Positions 21,947-32,881 of a stretch of DNA of 64,000 bases are shown in pieces. A program made the position numbers and the translations under genes. The notes beneath the pieces were generated by a model. It was not told the DNA's origin. It did not search any database and saw only the letters and a list, made by a program, of their open reading frames with translations. The first letter of the stretch is position 1; every line of letters begins with the position of its first letter. The stretch is from Carnegiea gigantea. Lineage: Eukaryota > Streptophyta > Magnoliopsida > Caryophyllales > Cactaceae. Location: assembly GCA_029747015.1 (NCBI GenBank), contig JAKOGI010000141.1:124001-188000 (forward strand), in the 5' to 3' direction.

Positions 21947-23245
21947 ATGGCGACGATGGTTCTTCCAATTTCTTTCTTCAGATGCAATCTCCAACGTCAG
22001 ATTTTCTATCCTGCCTCAGCAACAGCACCAACAACAACAGCAAAAACAGCATCAACAACAGCAGCAGCAGCACCACCACCACCAACAACAACAACACGAA
22101 GAAGAAGAAAGAAAGGTTCAGGTTTCAGTGAACCCGATTATCGCTCCTCGGTGGCGTATTTCTTGGTGGATTCACTTGAGTTCTCAAAGAAAGAAGCCCT
22201 CTCCACTTCCACGAAGCTCACCAAATGGAGGCAATATCAAGGAGTCACTAAGGTCTGTGCCACCGATTTCCATAGAAATGCTGAGTTAGTGATTAGGTTC
22301 CTCGAGCAAAAGGGTTTTGAAAAACCCCAAATTAGAAAGATGGTTTCTGGCGTGCCCCGAATCCTAATATGTAAAGTCGAAGCAAACCTGGAAGCCAAGA
22401 TGAATTATTTTCTCGAACTGGGTTTTTCTACTTCTGATATTGCTGATGTTGTTTCAGTCCATGATAGAATTTTGAGTTATGGGTTGGATTCAACCATCCG
22501 TCCTGCTATTGAAGCTTTGAGGACGGTTATGGGTAGTGTCGAGAATTTGCTTAGAGTCATGAAGGGACTTAGGTTTTATTATGTGCCGCTTATTCCTAGG
22601 CATTTTGTTCAAAATGTATCCTTTTTGCAAGCTCTGGGCATCCCTACTGAGTCCATTCGAAAACGCATAGTTCAGCTCTATGGACCTCTAATGCAGAAGC
22701 CAGAAACTCTCAAAGGCATAGTAGCTCGGGCCGAAGCCAAATGGGGGGTTTCTCGATCTTCAAACATGTTCTTTTATGCTGTTGACTTGCTATGTCGTAT
22801 TAATGAAGAGAACCTGGACTCCAAATGTCGAGTGTTTGAGAGCTTTGGGTGGGATCGATCTGATGTGGTGCTTTTGTTCAGGAGTGCTCCTTTTTGCCTC
22901 ATGTTGTCAGAAGGAAATATCAAGGCCAAATTGAGATTTTATATGAGCGAGATGGGTTATGATGTTGGTTTCATCCGTAAACGCCCTGTTCTGTTATCTT
23001 TTAGCTGGGAGAAGAGAGTGTGGCCAAGGCATCTAGTCTTACAGATTTTGAAAGACAGGGCCCTGGTTGATGAAAATGTACCTTTGTTTAAAGCTGTCAC
23101 GATGACTGAGTCTAAGTTCTTGAGGCAGTATATACAACCTTTTGAGGATGCTGTGCCTAATCTCCATCACATATATGTCAACAGCATAAGTTCCTCCGCA
23201 CAACAGGAGATTAAATCATTTATCAAGAGTGAGATTGAAGCCTGA
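21947..23245 (+). CDS. mTERF-family protein, organelle-targeted
   Basis: A single-exon gene of 432 codons. The family binds nucleic acid in mitochondria or chloroplasts and acts in organellar transcription, splicing or ribosome function. Residues 1-60 are rich in Ala, Thr, Pro, Arg and Ser, as expected for a transit peptide plus a low-complexity linker (RRRRKKGSG). From about residue 100 the protein is a run of roughly 30-residue helical repeats, each with the Leu/Pro pattern of mTERF motifs: FLEQKGFEKPQIRKMVSGVP, YFLELGFSTSDIADVVSVH, FESFGWDRSDVVLLFRSAPF, FYMSEMGYDVGFIRKRPVLL. Its C-terminus is hydrophilic. Length fits the family. ATG 21947 lies in a good context (GGCCATGGCG) close to a CT-rich leader. 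Mitochondrion or chloroplast cannot be decided by eye. A truncated copy lies at 17255. Confidence 0.93.
   Translation: MATMVLPISFFRCNLQRQIFYPASATAPTTTAKTASTTAAAAPPPPTTTTRRRRKKGSGFSEPDYRSSVAYFLVDSLEFSKKEALSTSTKLTKWRQYQGVTKVCATDFHRNAELVIRFLEQKGFEKPQIRKMVSGVPRILICKVEANLEAKMNYFLELGFSTSDIADVVSVHDRILSYGLDSTIRPAIEALRTVMGSVENLLRVMKGLRFYYVPLIPRHFVQNVSFLQALGIPTESIRKRIVQLYGPLMQKPETLKGIVARAEAKWGVSRSSNMFFYAVDLLCRINEENLDSKCRVFESFGWDRSDVVLLFRSAPFCLMLSEGNIKAKLRFYMSEMGYDVGFIRKRPVLLSFSWEKRVWPRHLVLQILKDRALVDENVPLFKAVTMTESKFLRQYIQPFEDAVPNLHHIYVNSISSSAQQEIKSFIKSEIEA
22021..22126 (+). repeat. coding CAA/CAG/CAC triplet tract
   Basis: Impure triplet repeats encode the Ala/Thr/Pro-rich linker after the transit peptide. 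The pseudogene has a shorter version (about 17340-17385), so length varies between paralogues without shifting frame. Confidence 0.8.
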
Positions 23246-23830
23246 TTTTGCTTGATAATGAGTTCAAGGTTTTGCTATCCAACTTCAGACCAGCATCAAA
23301 GTATGAGTTCGTGTTGCTAGAGTTTATCATCATGGAACAAATCTTGTGGTTGAATCAAAAATTTCAGGTCCTTATCATAAGTTGATTGTTATTATGCTCT
23401 ACAAGATTCGTCATATCCCACATATTTCTAAGAAGATTGTGAAGTAGAACGGTTTCTGTTAGTTATAGTCCAGCCAAGCTGTTACAGGAAGTTTCTGGTG
23501 GTTGCATATTGGTTGAGTTGCAATCCTTGTTATTCTGTGCATAACTATTGTTGGTGTTGATTACCAAATTTGAATAATTCTGTTGAACTTGACTATTTTA
23601 TGAAAAACTTCAGCACATCTTTCGTAGAAAAGATACGTCCATCTTTATGTTAAGAGTGTATGTGTTTGAAACCGGCATTTGATGTGAAATCAAGAGTATA
23701 ATAGCATAGATTTTAACATTTCTATTAATGAAGCTTGTAACCTTTCTAGTCATGAAGACGGAATACTGATCCCCGATAATTCATATTCAAAGTGCCAACA
23801 TTAATTTTTGTAGTTTCTTTTTAATGTCTT
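23246..23830 (+). other. mTERF 3' flank, no gene
   Basis: Probable 3' untranslated region and spacer. No open frame of note. Confidence 0.45.
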
Positions 23831-24191
23831 TAGAGCATTCCTAATAGTGAGTTAGTTTTTTAGCTCAGCATAGATGACCTAAATCTGCCACATCAGCTTG
23901 TGAGTCAATTTTTTAGCTCACAATCATCCCTCTCTTCAATGCAAGACTCACTATTTTGACTCATCAAATAAAATAACACTCATACACCCACTCTATAACA
24001 CACAACTTTATTTTTAGAATTAAAAAAAAAACTAATTAAAAGTATTTAAAAAATAAAAAAAGAAAAAAGACTCGCCAGCCAGTTCATGGCCCCAGCCTCC
24101 CCACAAGCCGTGAGCCAAGCAATGCAGCTATTCCCCCGCCTCATCCCCTTTCTCCGTTTTGCCTCACAAGCCACGCGCTGGAGATGGTCTA
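23831..24191. mobile_element. MITE, about 360 bp
   Basis: Its ends form an imperfect inverted repeat (TAGAGCATTCC against the complement TTAGACCATCTCC), the GAGCATCTCC type of plant MITE. Inside are an A-rich middle and a GC-rich right half. It is related to the element at 17962-18452. Confidence 0.55.
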
Positions 24192-26480
24192 AATGATGCA
24201 AGGCTTGTGCAGTTCAACTGTTGACACTAGGCATCATATCGTGCACTATTTTCCATAGTACTCCAACAGATGCCAACCATCAGCGGCGAGGATTTGAAAA
24301 TGCCATATAGTATATAGAAATCTAAATACTCGTCTAGAAAGGGTTCGAGATCTAACGACTTACAACCTAGTATAGCATATTGCCATGACTGATTAGGTTA
24401 ACTTCACAATAACAAAGATGTGATTAGGACAATTCCTAATAGCTAAATAAGTCAGCCTATAAACAAACACATGACTAGAAGGTTCCACAAGCAATTCAAG
24501 ACTTCCTCAGAGTTGTTCGAGCCATACGATAAAACCACCAGGATGACATCCACATCATATGGGCCATTCACAACTTAGCCCGATTGTCACCAAAACAATA
24601 ATAAATATAAAGAACAGTTGGACAACAATAATCTCAACTATCAGTACAAGTAACACCACCAAGCTCAAGCGCATCCTTAATCCCACATAAATTAAAACTC
24701 TTACGCAATGTTTCCAGAACTTCTACGATGGGGTTTATTTTCAAGTTTCAATTGAAATTTCTTCTCCAAAGCATTCTACCCCCTTCAATTTAAACAAACT
24801 AAAGCAAATTACTCCACTGAAATAATGTCCTAGCAATTTTTCGAGGCTGGTACATTGGCATCCTAAGGACCCTATTTTACAGACCACGCACAATACTTGT
24901 GGCCCAAAATCCAAACTTTTACGACGCGCATCTCTATAACGAGCAATCACGAAAGCAGGGAGGTTCACCGGTAAACATCAGCTTCAATATGTAGTAGAGT
25001 CTACAAACACATTCAGACAAAGAATCATCCACTTCCACATCTTTATACGCAACCGAAATCAACACTATGATTATTTTATTAAAACATGGAAGCTGACAAA
25101 TTCGGGATATCTATCACTAAATAAAGCATAAATTCTACACACCATAAAAAAGCTCTGAAAAACATAGCAATTGGTTTCCCCCCGCCCCCCCAAAAAAGCT
25201 ACCTAACACAAATTTATCAAATTCAATGACATATGCAACTCCTCAGAATGTGGGTCCCGCTTTTACATAATCTGAGGAGACCTAAACGTATGCAGTCTTA
25301 CCTTTGTAGACATCTCTACTAGCAAACAGACAAATTCTAATAGACCCAAATAAATCTTAAAACTTTTTGACAAGCAAAAGATGATACATACATATACATG
25401 AAATACGAAAACCAAGTGGCACTAAATATATATAAAACAACATAAGAGAGATAAGTACTACACCTTAAACAATTAGACGTGGGATAATAATAACTTTGTC
25501 AAGATGACGGTAGTTCTAGCATGCAAAATGCAGTAAAACATGGTGAAAAGAAAATTACCAAGGGACAAGAAAGCCCCAGACTGAAATATTCAATACCCTA
25601 CCGCAAGATCAATCACCAAAACAAAAGGTGAAAAGAAAGGGGGATTTCAGTGTGACTAATTGATGAATCCAATTCCATATCCGCCCTAAATACCCATCAC
25701 CTGCAGAACGCATAGTCCATATTAGATTCAGCCACATCCGTCAGTGAATTGTGTATATTGGAAGATTAGCATGAGTACAATCGTAAGAAATTTTCAAGCT
25801 CTTAATAGAAACGTCAGGGTCACAGTTTTCCTGTCAGATCTAGTAATGCATATCCAGGGACGATAGCAGAAACAATACATTCAACATATTCACACTCCTA
25901 AACTGAGAATGAATTAAACATCCAGGCAGGCAATTAATACACACCGAAACCTCACAAGTCCCAATAGAGACACAGACAGAACAGGGTTTGTGGAAATCCA
26001 TATGCAAAATCGCAAATAGCCCTACCACATCAAATAAGAGATGGATTTGTCTCTTTCCCCTAAAGTGCAGTAACTAAGAGTACAACAAGCACAATACCAT
26101 CAAGTGTAGAGAGTCTAATAAAGTGTTCTGTATAAGCATGGCAAGTTATGCAACTAATGAAAAATCAGTAATAATACTCTTTTTCCAGAATATGGTGGGT
26201 TAACACAACATTAAGCACCTTTTAGATAAGGCATAAGGGAATACTATCTCAAACAAGGAATCTAAAATTTCAAGGTATATTTCTACACTATGCTCAAGAC
26301 AATATTTTCGCAGATCATAAACAATGCATAAATGTATCGATGGATAAGCAAGTGATGAATCAGATGGACCATGATTCAATCCATCATTGAATCTTCACTC
26401 GTTCATATTCTCATTAATGTTTCATGTTCAATGAGTAGCCATTTACACCCCGCCCCCCCAAAAAAACAAACACACACACA

Positions 26481-26527
<47 letters not shown>

Positions 26528-27249
26528 GTTGAGACCATAGCAACTCTGCCTCTCACCCATGTTGAGACCATAGCAACACTCCACTAAGATGGCAACGAGA
26601 GTTCTCAGACCAAACATACCTACTTAGGAAAGACCATGTTGCTCTTCACCAGCGTAAAATCCCTCTGCGGGATGATGTAAGTCAGGGCAACAAGCTCCAC
26701 AACCATTATTTCCCAAGCAAACTGAACCAGAAAGCATCACAAAAATGTTAACTAGGTGCCAAAATTTGCTAAGGAATAGGAAAGAAAGCGTAACCACGAA
26801 CTAACAAATACGGTTTATTCATCCAAATAAGATTCATCAAGTGCATTACATACCAGTATCAACAGAACCAAGGATGCAGCAATTAGTGACAACTGGGTCC
26901 TTGGGATAAACTTCCTATACTTCACCGAAGAAGAGCACAGTTTCACTGTCATCAGAACATTTTATAGGCTTCGCCAGGAAGTTGCAATGAAATATGAGAC
27001 CTTGTTCTCTATGCATAAATCCCGTACTACAGCCCGCCTTAACAAACTCATATGTGACACCCTTAACCAATCAAATAAAAAGAAAATCCGGTTAATAATC
27101 ATATTCATGTAATTATCACAATACAAGAGAGGAGAAAGAATTGAAGGTACCATATTGGAAGCAGCTAGTTGGTTGAAGTGGTTAAGAGTTGTAACTGCAC
27201 ATCGATCACATTGATCAGCATACGCTTTCTGGATATCAAATGGACATTT
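24192..27249. other. 3 kb without recognisable gene, between two convergent genes
   Basis: No conserved ORF in either strand. Low-copy in appearance, without transposon termini. The right portion is downstream of the small minus-strand gene and probably holds its 3' untranslated region. A donor-like CTACAAAG|GTAAGACTG on the minus strand at about 25300 would allow further noncoding exons, but this is speculative. Confidence 0.35.
26469..26525. repeat. (CA)n(CT)n compound microsatellite
   Basis: About 14 bases of CA dinucleotides run into about 43 bases of CT dinucleotides. Right after it CATGTTGAGACCATAGCAAC occurs twice, 36 bases apart. Confidence 0.95.
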
Positions 27250-27813
27250 TCATGTAGGAGAAAGGTTTCTCCGCTGGTAGCGTTTGCGGATTTTGCCATT
27301 TACAGCTCCTTCCTCTCTGTGACATAAAATGCAAATTGACAAACTTAGAAATTGATAAGCCAGGCTAATTACAGTAGGAACCCAAAGAGAGAAGCACAGA
27401 CCAAGCAAAGAGAATAAGTTGTAAAATTCAGCAACAAAAATCGTTAAAGAAGAAGAAGAAAACCCTCATCCCCCTAATTTTTTATTATTATTTCAAATTC
27501 ATCAGAATTTTCGCACGCTTTTTCTGCTGAAACCTTTACCCCTTTAATATTCTCAGATCCAAACCCAGAAAGAACAAAAGTTCACCCTAAACAGAGATGA
27601 AAACCCTAACGCCCACGGTGATGAACATGAAAGTAAAACCCTAGGCAGTCTAAATCGAAATCAAAATCAAAGCAGCTGAAATGAACAAAATTGAAGATGG
27701 GAGGCTTACCGAATCTTCTTGGCCTTTGCTTGGCGGAGTTTAGAGAGAGAAATAGGGGCGGGGGCAGCCTTCGAGTTTAAGTCTTTGGGGATCCTAGGCC
27801 TCAAAACCACCAT
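27250..27813 (-). CDS. small two-exon gene, 56-residue basic protein
   Basis: Exon 1 runs from ATG 27813-27811 to 27710 (34 codons plus two bases). The intron is 27709-27317 (393 bp) with donor CG|GTAAGC and acceptor TCACAG|AG. Exon 2 runs 27316-27250 and ends in TGA. The split Arg codon restores one frame throughout. The peptide starts MVVLRPRIPKDLN, has SLSKLRQAKAKKIR at the junction and ends YQRRNLSPT. It is strongly basic and has no signal peptide or membrane span. I do not recognise the family; size and charge suggest a nucleic-acid or ribosome-associated protein, which is inference only. A TATA-like box lies about 135 bases upstream. The alternative acceptor two bases on gives a stop within five codons. 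Confidence 0.65.
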
Positions 27814-27945
27814 GGTTAGGGTTGATTCTTCACAATGTCTTCAAGAGCTAAGAGTCGAGCGTATTCGGGGACCTGAGTGTTCTTCTTCAAGCTACCGCCA
27901 ACTCAAAGTACGGTCTTACGGAAGACTTTTCTGTATGCCATACGC

Positions 27946-27954
27946 CTTATATAG
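27946..27954 (-). promoter_or_regulatory. TATA box of the small minus-strand gene
   Basis: CTATATAAG on the minus strand, about 135 bases before the ATG, which would give a leader of roughly 100 bases. The leader contains AACCCTAA (telo-box-like) next to the start codon, common in plant translation-related genes. Confidence 0.5.
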
Positions 27955-28653
27955 GTACCACCTTGACGCGTCGTTGGTCCAGTTTTCCGAATCACTATTT
28001 CTTTTTTTTTTGGTAATTACATTTATGGTATGTTTGATAGGTGTCGTGATTTTTCGCAAGCGCACGGTTTATCGTCGTAATAATTATGGGTATTGTTTTT
28101 AGGGATAGTTGTGAAATTGAGTTACTACTCAACTAAACTAATTTAAAACTGCATGCTAATTAACCAACTCCAAAGTCACGCTATTCTACCAATTATTAGA
28201 CTAAGTAAACAATATTAATTCATGTAATTGTAAGCTCTAACTTGCAAAAACCATGAAGCAAAATAAGAATGAAGCACTAAAGTGTAAATAAGTTGAGCCC
28301 ATCAATACTTAGCTGTAATGATTTGTTTTCATTCATTTACCAAACAGAGCGGCAGATGGAAGGAGAGCAAATGAAAATCTTCAAAACAAACAACCAAGGG
28401 CTTCATTCGAACATGTATTCCAATCTAAAGCAGAGCAGAGCAGAGCAGAACCATCGTATATAATCAAAATCAACAAAGTTTGATCAATTATACTAATGTC
28501 TGAAACCCAGAAGAACAAATCTAAAGTTCGAATAACGAAGAAAACAGCGAAGCAATTTGAAAATAAGAACTACCCTTGATTGAATCTAAAACTGGAAATT
28601 TTGAATGAAGAACATAAGCTATCAAAATTCTAACTTTTATCTACTACCCTAAT
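27955..28653. other. promoter-side spacer, no gene
   Basis: No gene recognised. A short GCAGA slippage run (AGCAGAGCAGAGCAGAGCAG) lies at about 28431-28450. Confidence 0.35.
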
Positions 28654-28755
28654 CTACTCTCCTCTCTGCTTCTCCCCCTTCACCGTCCCGTTCTCAAACA
28701 CCATTTGAAGCCTCAGAAACGCCTCTTCAGCTGCCCTGTCCTTCATCTCCTTGTT
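28654..28755 (-). other. short coding-like fragment, unrecognised
   Basis: On the minus strand an ATG at about 28746 opens 30 codons (MKDRAAEEAFLRLQMVFENG...) ending in TAG at 28656-28654. The composition looks coding, like the C-terminal end of a host protein, but no upstream exon or family could be identified. Confidence 0.25.
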
Positions 28756-28849
28756 GAATTAAAATCTAAAACTGCTAGTTTGATGATGGTGATGGAGAGT
28801 AATGGATGTAGTAAATGCGTTAATAATGAAAAGGGGGGCAAAAATGTCA

Positions 28850-29320
28850 GTTATGGCTGCTAGACAATGGAGTGGAAGCAACCAGAAAATTTTCTGGGCT
28901 GGGGAATGAAAGGGAAGAAGAAGAGCCGGGATCGCGTGCCATATGCGTGAGTTCAGTAGGCTAGATTGGGCTAGGGGGAAAAAAAATGGGACCGGATGGG
29001 AAATGGGCCACGGCTAGGGCGAACGGGCCTGGTCCATAGGGAGAGAGAAGGAAGGGAAAGAAGAAGGGGAACGGGAAAAGAAGAGCTCGGCTGGGCCCGT
29101 CAGAAAGAGAGAAGGAGACTGGAGTCGGATTTGGGCCGCACGCATGGGCAGTAGAACGGGCCCATCAGAGTTGGGAAAGTGAAGGGAAAGGATAGATTTC
29201 GGACTGGGCTGCTGGGCCGCTAGAGACTGGGCTTCACGATATTTCGGACTGGGCTGCTAGGCAGCTAGAGACTGGGCTTCGCGATGTTGGGTTGCTAGGA
29301 AGGGCTTGCTTCTTCATATT
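28850..29320. other. GC-rich spacer with GGGCTG/GGGCC words
   Basis: A base-composition island full of TGGGCC and TGGGCT words, with no ORF. It includes two tandem copies of 45 bp at 29197-29241 and 29242-29286 (TTTCGGACTGGGCTGCT). Transposon or promoter origin cannot be decided. Confidence 0.4.
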
Positions 29321-29479
29321 TCCAAAACTGATCCAATTTGTCTTTTTCTCCTTATGGCAAATAATTTAGCCATTTTCTTCTAATTTTTAAATTCCTACAA
29401 AATATACAAATATATATTAAAATCATAATTAATAATTTATTTTGAGTAAATATTAGATAATAAAAGGGTATAAAATATC

Positions 29480-29700
29480 ATAATTTTTGGTTGAACAATA
29501 GGGTGAAAAATTATTTTTTTAGAAAATAATTTTTTATGCAAAATGATTTTTCATGTGGGGTGTGTTTGATAAGAGAGAAAATTATTTTCCCATAAAATTA
29601 TTTTTTATGAAAAATATTTTCCTAAGAAAAATGATTTTTTACTTACATTTTTAGTTATTTGGTAGAATGGAAAATTATTTTCTTTTCACTTTTTTTTTGT
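29480..29700. mobile_element. MITE-like AT palindromes (GGAAAATNATTTT type)
   Basis: Repeated inverted words such as AAAATTATTTTCC and GGAAAATTATTTTC, and the phrase GGGTGTGTTTGATAAG at 29557. These are typical of a plant non-autonomous family also seen at 31381-32405. Ends are not fixed. Confidence 0.35.
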
Positions 29701-29950
29701 TATTCGATATAACGAACCCCCATCCTTCACTTCATTTCTTTTTTCCATCAACCCCCTCCTCTGCTCACTGCTCTGACCCAACCATTGAATTACGTTTCTC
29801 TCTCCTCTTCAAAATCAAACCCAAAATATCAGTAAAAAATATACCCGGTAATAACCTCAGAAAAGGAGAGAATCAATATTAATGAATCTCAATTTTTCTA
29901 CTATTTTCAGGGATTATCCAGTAGAATTTGAGTGATATTAAAATCCAGAT

Positions 29951-30354
29951 TAAGGCCCTATTTGGTAAGCAGCTGTTAGTTATTAGTTGTTAGCTGTTAC
30001 CTATTTGAATTAGCTGTTTATATTAGCTGTTTTTAGAAAAAAAGTTTGGTAAAATTAGCTATTTCTAAAAAATATGTTGGTAAAATTTCATTTATGCCCT
30101 TATTTATGAATTAATTTTTAATGAGATGTGTGTAATTTTTCCAAACTTATGGACAATTATGTCATTTCTACAAAAAACTCTTCTCAAAAGGCTAATGGGA
30201 ATAGCTTTTTCAAAAAGAGCTTTTTGGAGCCAAACAGTTATTTCAAACAGCTCCTTACCAAACACCCTTTAGCTGTTTGACTTGGTCAAAACAGCCAAAA
30301 TCCTCCCAAACAGCTATTTTTTCCCAAAAAGCTGTTGTTATAAACACCCCCTAA
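29951..30354. mobile_element. hAT-like MITE, about 400 bp
   Basis: It starts TAAGGCCCTATTTGGTAAGC and ends with the complement TTTAGGGGGTGTTTATAAC, imperfect inverted repeats of the GGCCCTGTTTGG kind. Many CAGCTG/AGCTGTT words lie inside both ends. It is non-coding. Confidence 0.55.
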
Positions 30355-30835
30355 AGAAAATAACGAAGGGGGAGTGATGTGTGTCTCAGATTGTGAAGTT
30401 CTTGAAAATGGCAATAGTAACAAGTCCAGAGAACTCAAGCAGTAATTGCAGAGATTGATGATGAAAATCATCGATAAAAGTGATGAACATGAAGAAGAGG
30501 GAAAGAATGAGAGATAAAATGAGAGTAAAAATAGAATTCGCATGGCCCAATCCAAAAGGCGTTGCCCAGTTATTATAAAAAAAAAAGCATAGCCCAAGAA
30601 GCATATATACAGGTTTTGCCGAAAATTATTACGGTACAAACATTGCAGACCATTTTATGGATTGCAAGGCCTTTAACTATTAACGTCTACGGCTCGAAGC
30701 AGCGTTGTAATAAGTTTCTGAATTTTTTTTTTTCTTATCCTTTTTCCTTTTCTCCCTAACATTCTCTTAATTCTTTTCTAGAAATATATTATATTAGTTA
30801 AAGCATGTTTTCAGCCAAATTTTGTGCACAAAAAC
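30355..30835. other. spacer, no gene recognised
   Basis: AT-rich. The minus-strand open frames over it are low-complexity and overlap the MITE end, so they are not called. Confidence 0.35.
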
Positions 30836-31380
30836 TATTTACTAAATAATAATCTGTTATACACCAAAGGCTAACCTATTATTCACTAAAAAATATTCTA
30901 TTATTCACTAAAAATTCATCTATTATTTACTGAAAATTTATGTACCAAACACTGTTTGTGATCTAGTGTTCACCAAAAAGTATTCCAACAATAATAAAAA
31001 AGAGTAAGTATAGGCTATGGCTAATGATCCTATTTATTTAGTTGTCAACTAAAAATTTTGAAAATTTACCCTAAACAATGTCATATTGTATTGCAAAAGT
31101 CAAACCCTAGTTCACTTAGCAGTGTTTTATTGTAAATTACATATTGTTTTATCACTCACTAAAAATTATTTTATTATACACTAAACACTATTATATTCTA
31201 TATTAAAAGTTTTAAATAGTGTAAAAAGAGGAATATGAATGTATATTTTTTATAAACTTAGATGAGAAAACATCCAACACAATTCCTAGTTTGAATAGTG
31301 TTCTACTATATATTTAATATCATTCCATCATACACCAAACATTGTCCTATCATATATTAAATACTATTATATTTTACACT

Positions 31381-32405
31381 AAGGTTGTGTTTGGTTGGGG
31401 GAAGAGAATGGTTTTTCAATTTTTCATAGTTTGGCACAATAAAGGATGGAAAATTATTTCCCAAAAAAAACGATTTTCCCGCTAGTGGAGGAAAAAGATT
31501 TCCTTTTTGAGACGATATGAAGTTTATTATTCTTTCAACTCTTAAACGATATGATCAGCTGAAATTTAGATACAAAATTTGACTTTAACACTTTAGATCA
31601 AAACTTAACTGTCATATGTGGAACATTAAAATAAACTCAAATCTAAATTTTGAGTTCAAAATTCTTTCATTTGATCGACATTTATGTTTGTTATGATAAT
31701 TTAGTCGATATTTTTTGCCACTAAAATAATTCAGTTGACTCACCACTAAAAACAATTTCAAAGGATGGATCAAAACTTGATCATTAGATAGAAAATATTA
31801 AAATATATTCAAATTCAGATTTTGAGCTCAATATTATTACATTTGATCAACATTTTTTTCTACAACGACAATTCAATTGATAGTTTTCGACCCTTAAATA
31901 GTGCAGCTAATATTTTTCACCATTAAAACAAGTCCGACAGTTTAGATCGAAATTTGATCATCGGATAGAAAAGAGTAAAATAAGCTCAAATCCATATTTT
32001 GAGCATGTCATTCCTTAATTTGGTCAATATTTTATCTCTCACGATAATTCAATTGATATTTTTTACCACTTAAACAATTCAATAGATGTTTTCTATCACT
32101 AAACAATTTCAACGGTTTAGATTTAAGCTTGATTATCCAAAAGGAAGTATTAAAAAAACTCAAATATGAATTTTAAACTTAAAATTCCTACATGTGATCA
32201 ACATTTATGTCTACTATGACCATTCAGTTGATATTTTCATCATTTAAATAATTCAGTTGATATTTTTCTATTTTTCATGAAAAATGATTTGTCTTATACC
32301 TAACAACAGAAAATATAATGTGAAAATTATTTTTCATTAGAAAAATATTTTTCAAGGAAAATAATTTTCTGAGAAAACTATTTTCCTTCCAACCAAACAT
32401 TGCTT
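31381..32405. mobile_element. MITE, 1025 bp, carrying 175-bp tandem repeats
   Basis: The terminal inverted repeats AAGGTTGTGTTTGGTTGG and AAGCAATGTTTGGTTGG (right end complemented) bound a non-coding element whose subterminal parts are GGAAAAT/ATTTTCC-rich. The core is tandemly repeated (next entry). It interrupts the short-unit array on both sides. No clean target duplication was found. Confidence 0.6.
31592..32290. repeat. four tandem repeats of about 175 bp
   Basis: Units start at 31592, 31764, 31941 and 32116 (spacing 172, 177, 175), each opening with TTTAGAT(C)(A/G)AA-type sequence and holding ACTCAAAT...TTTTGAG and TTTGATCAACATTT. Each also contains a half-repeat (AATTCA(A/G)TTGATATTTT). 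Divergence between units is moderate. The length is near a nucleosome repeat, as in many plant satellites. Confidence 0.75.
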
Positions 32406-32480
32406 AAATTTTTTTCCATTATACACTAAGCAATATTTTATTATACACTAAACACTCTTTATATTCTACACTGAATCAAA

Positions 32481-32881
32481 CTAAATAAATTTATTTTAAT
32501 GTTCATTAAATTAAAACTATGTAATTATTGCAAAAGAAAAGGAACAGAAAGATAAAGATTAAAAAATTATGCTAATGTTTATTAAATAAACCATGGAAGC
32601 TATTTGGGGGGGAAAAAGCAATACAAAGATAAAGAATGAAGAGTTAAAAAATGGATAGGTGCATAGTTTAAGAAGCTCAAACCGAGAACCTTTTGCAATA
32701 ATAAAGGAATGTTTTTGTCAATGCATTATCAACAACTTCTCGTTGTTTTGTGTATTAAAAATTATATAAGACTTTTCTACAGCAAAAACAAAACACTAGG
32801 ACGTGCATCTCCGCCCGTAGTTGTGAGGGGGTGTGTACCATGTTTCCATATCTCAACACGTACAATCAGCAATCTTTATTA
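32481..32881. other. spacer, nothing recognised
   Basis: AT-rich DNA without ORFs or element ends. Confidence 0.3.

Larger units (their letters stand above)
18460..23245 (+). repeat. duplicated mTERF locus, block B
   Basis: Second member of the old direct duplication, collinear with block A through about 19810 and again from about 20565 to 20830, then in the mTERF coding region. It has gained the 737-bp TIR element (19823-20559) and a 152-bp internal duplication. It lacks the Helitron of block A and so supplies its empty site. Confidence 0.75.
30836..32480. repeat. degenerate TATTATACACTAAACA tandem array, interrupted
   Basis: Units of about 20-25 bases with the core TATTATACACTAAACACT recur with heavy decay from about 30850 to 31380 and again from 32415 to 32475. 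The 31381-32405 element sits in the middle, so it inserted into an existing array. Confidence 0.6.

Noticed and set aside
30286..30639. 117-codon hydrophobic minus-strand ORF
   Set aside because: Overlaps a MITE end and A-rich DNA on the other strand; no motif.
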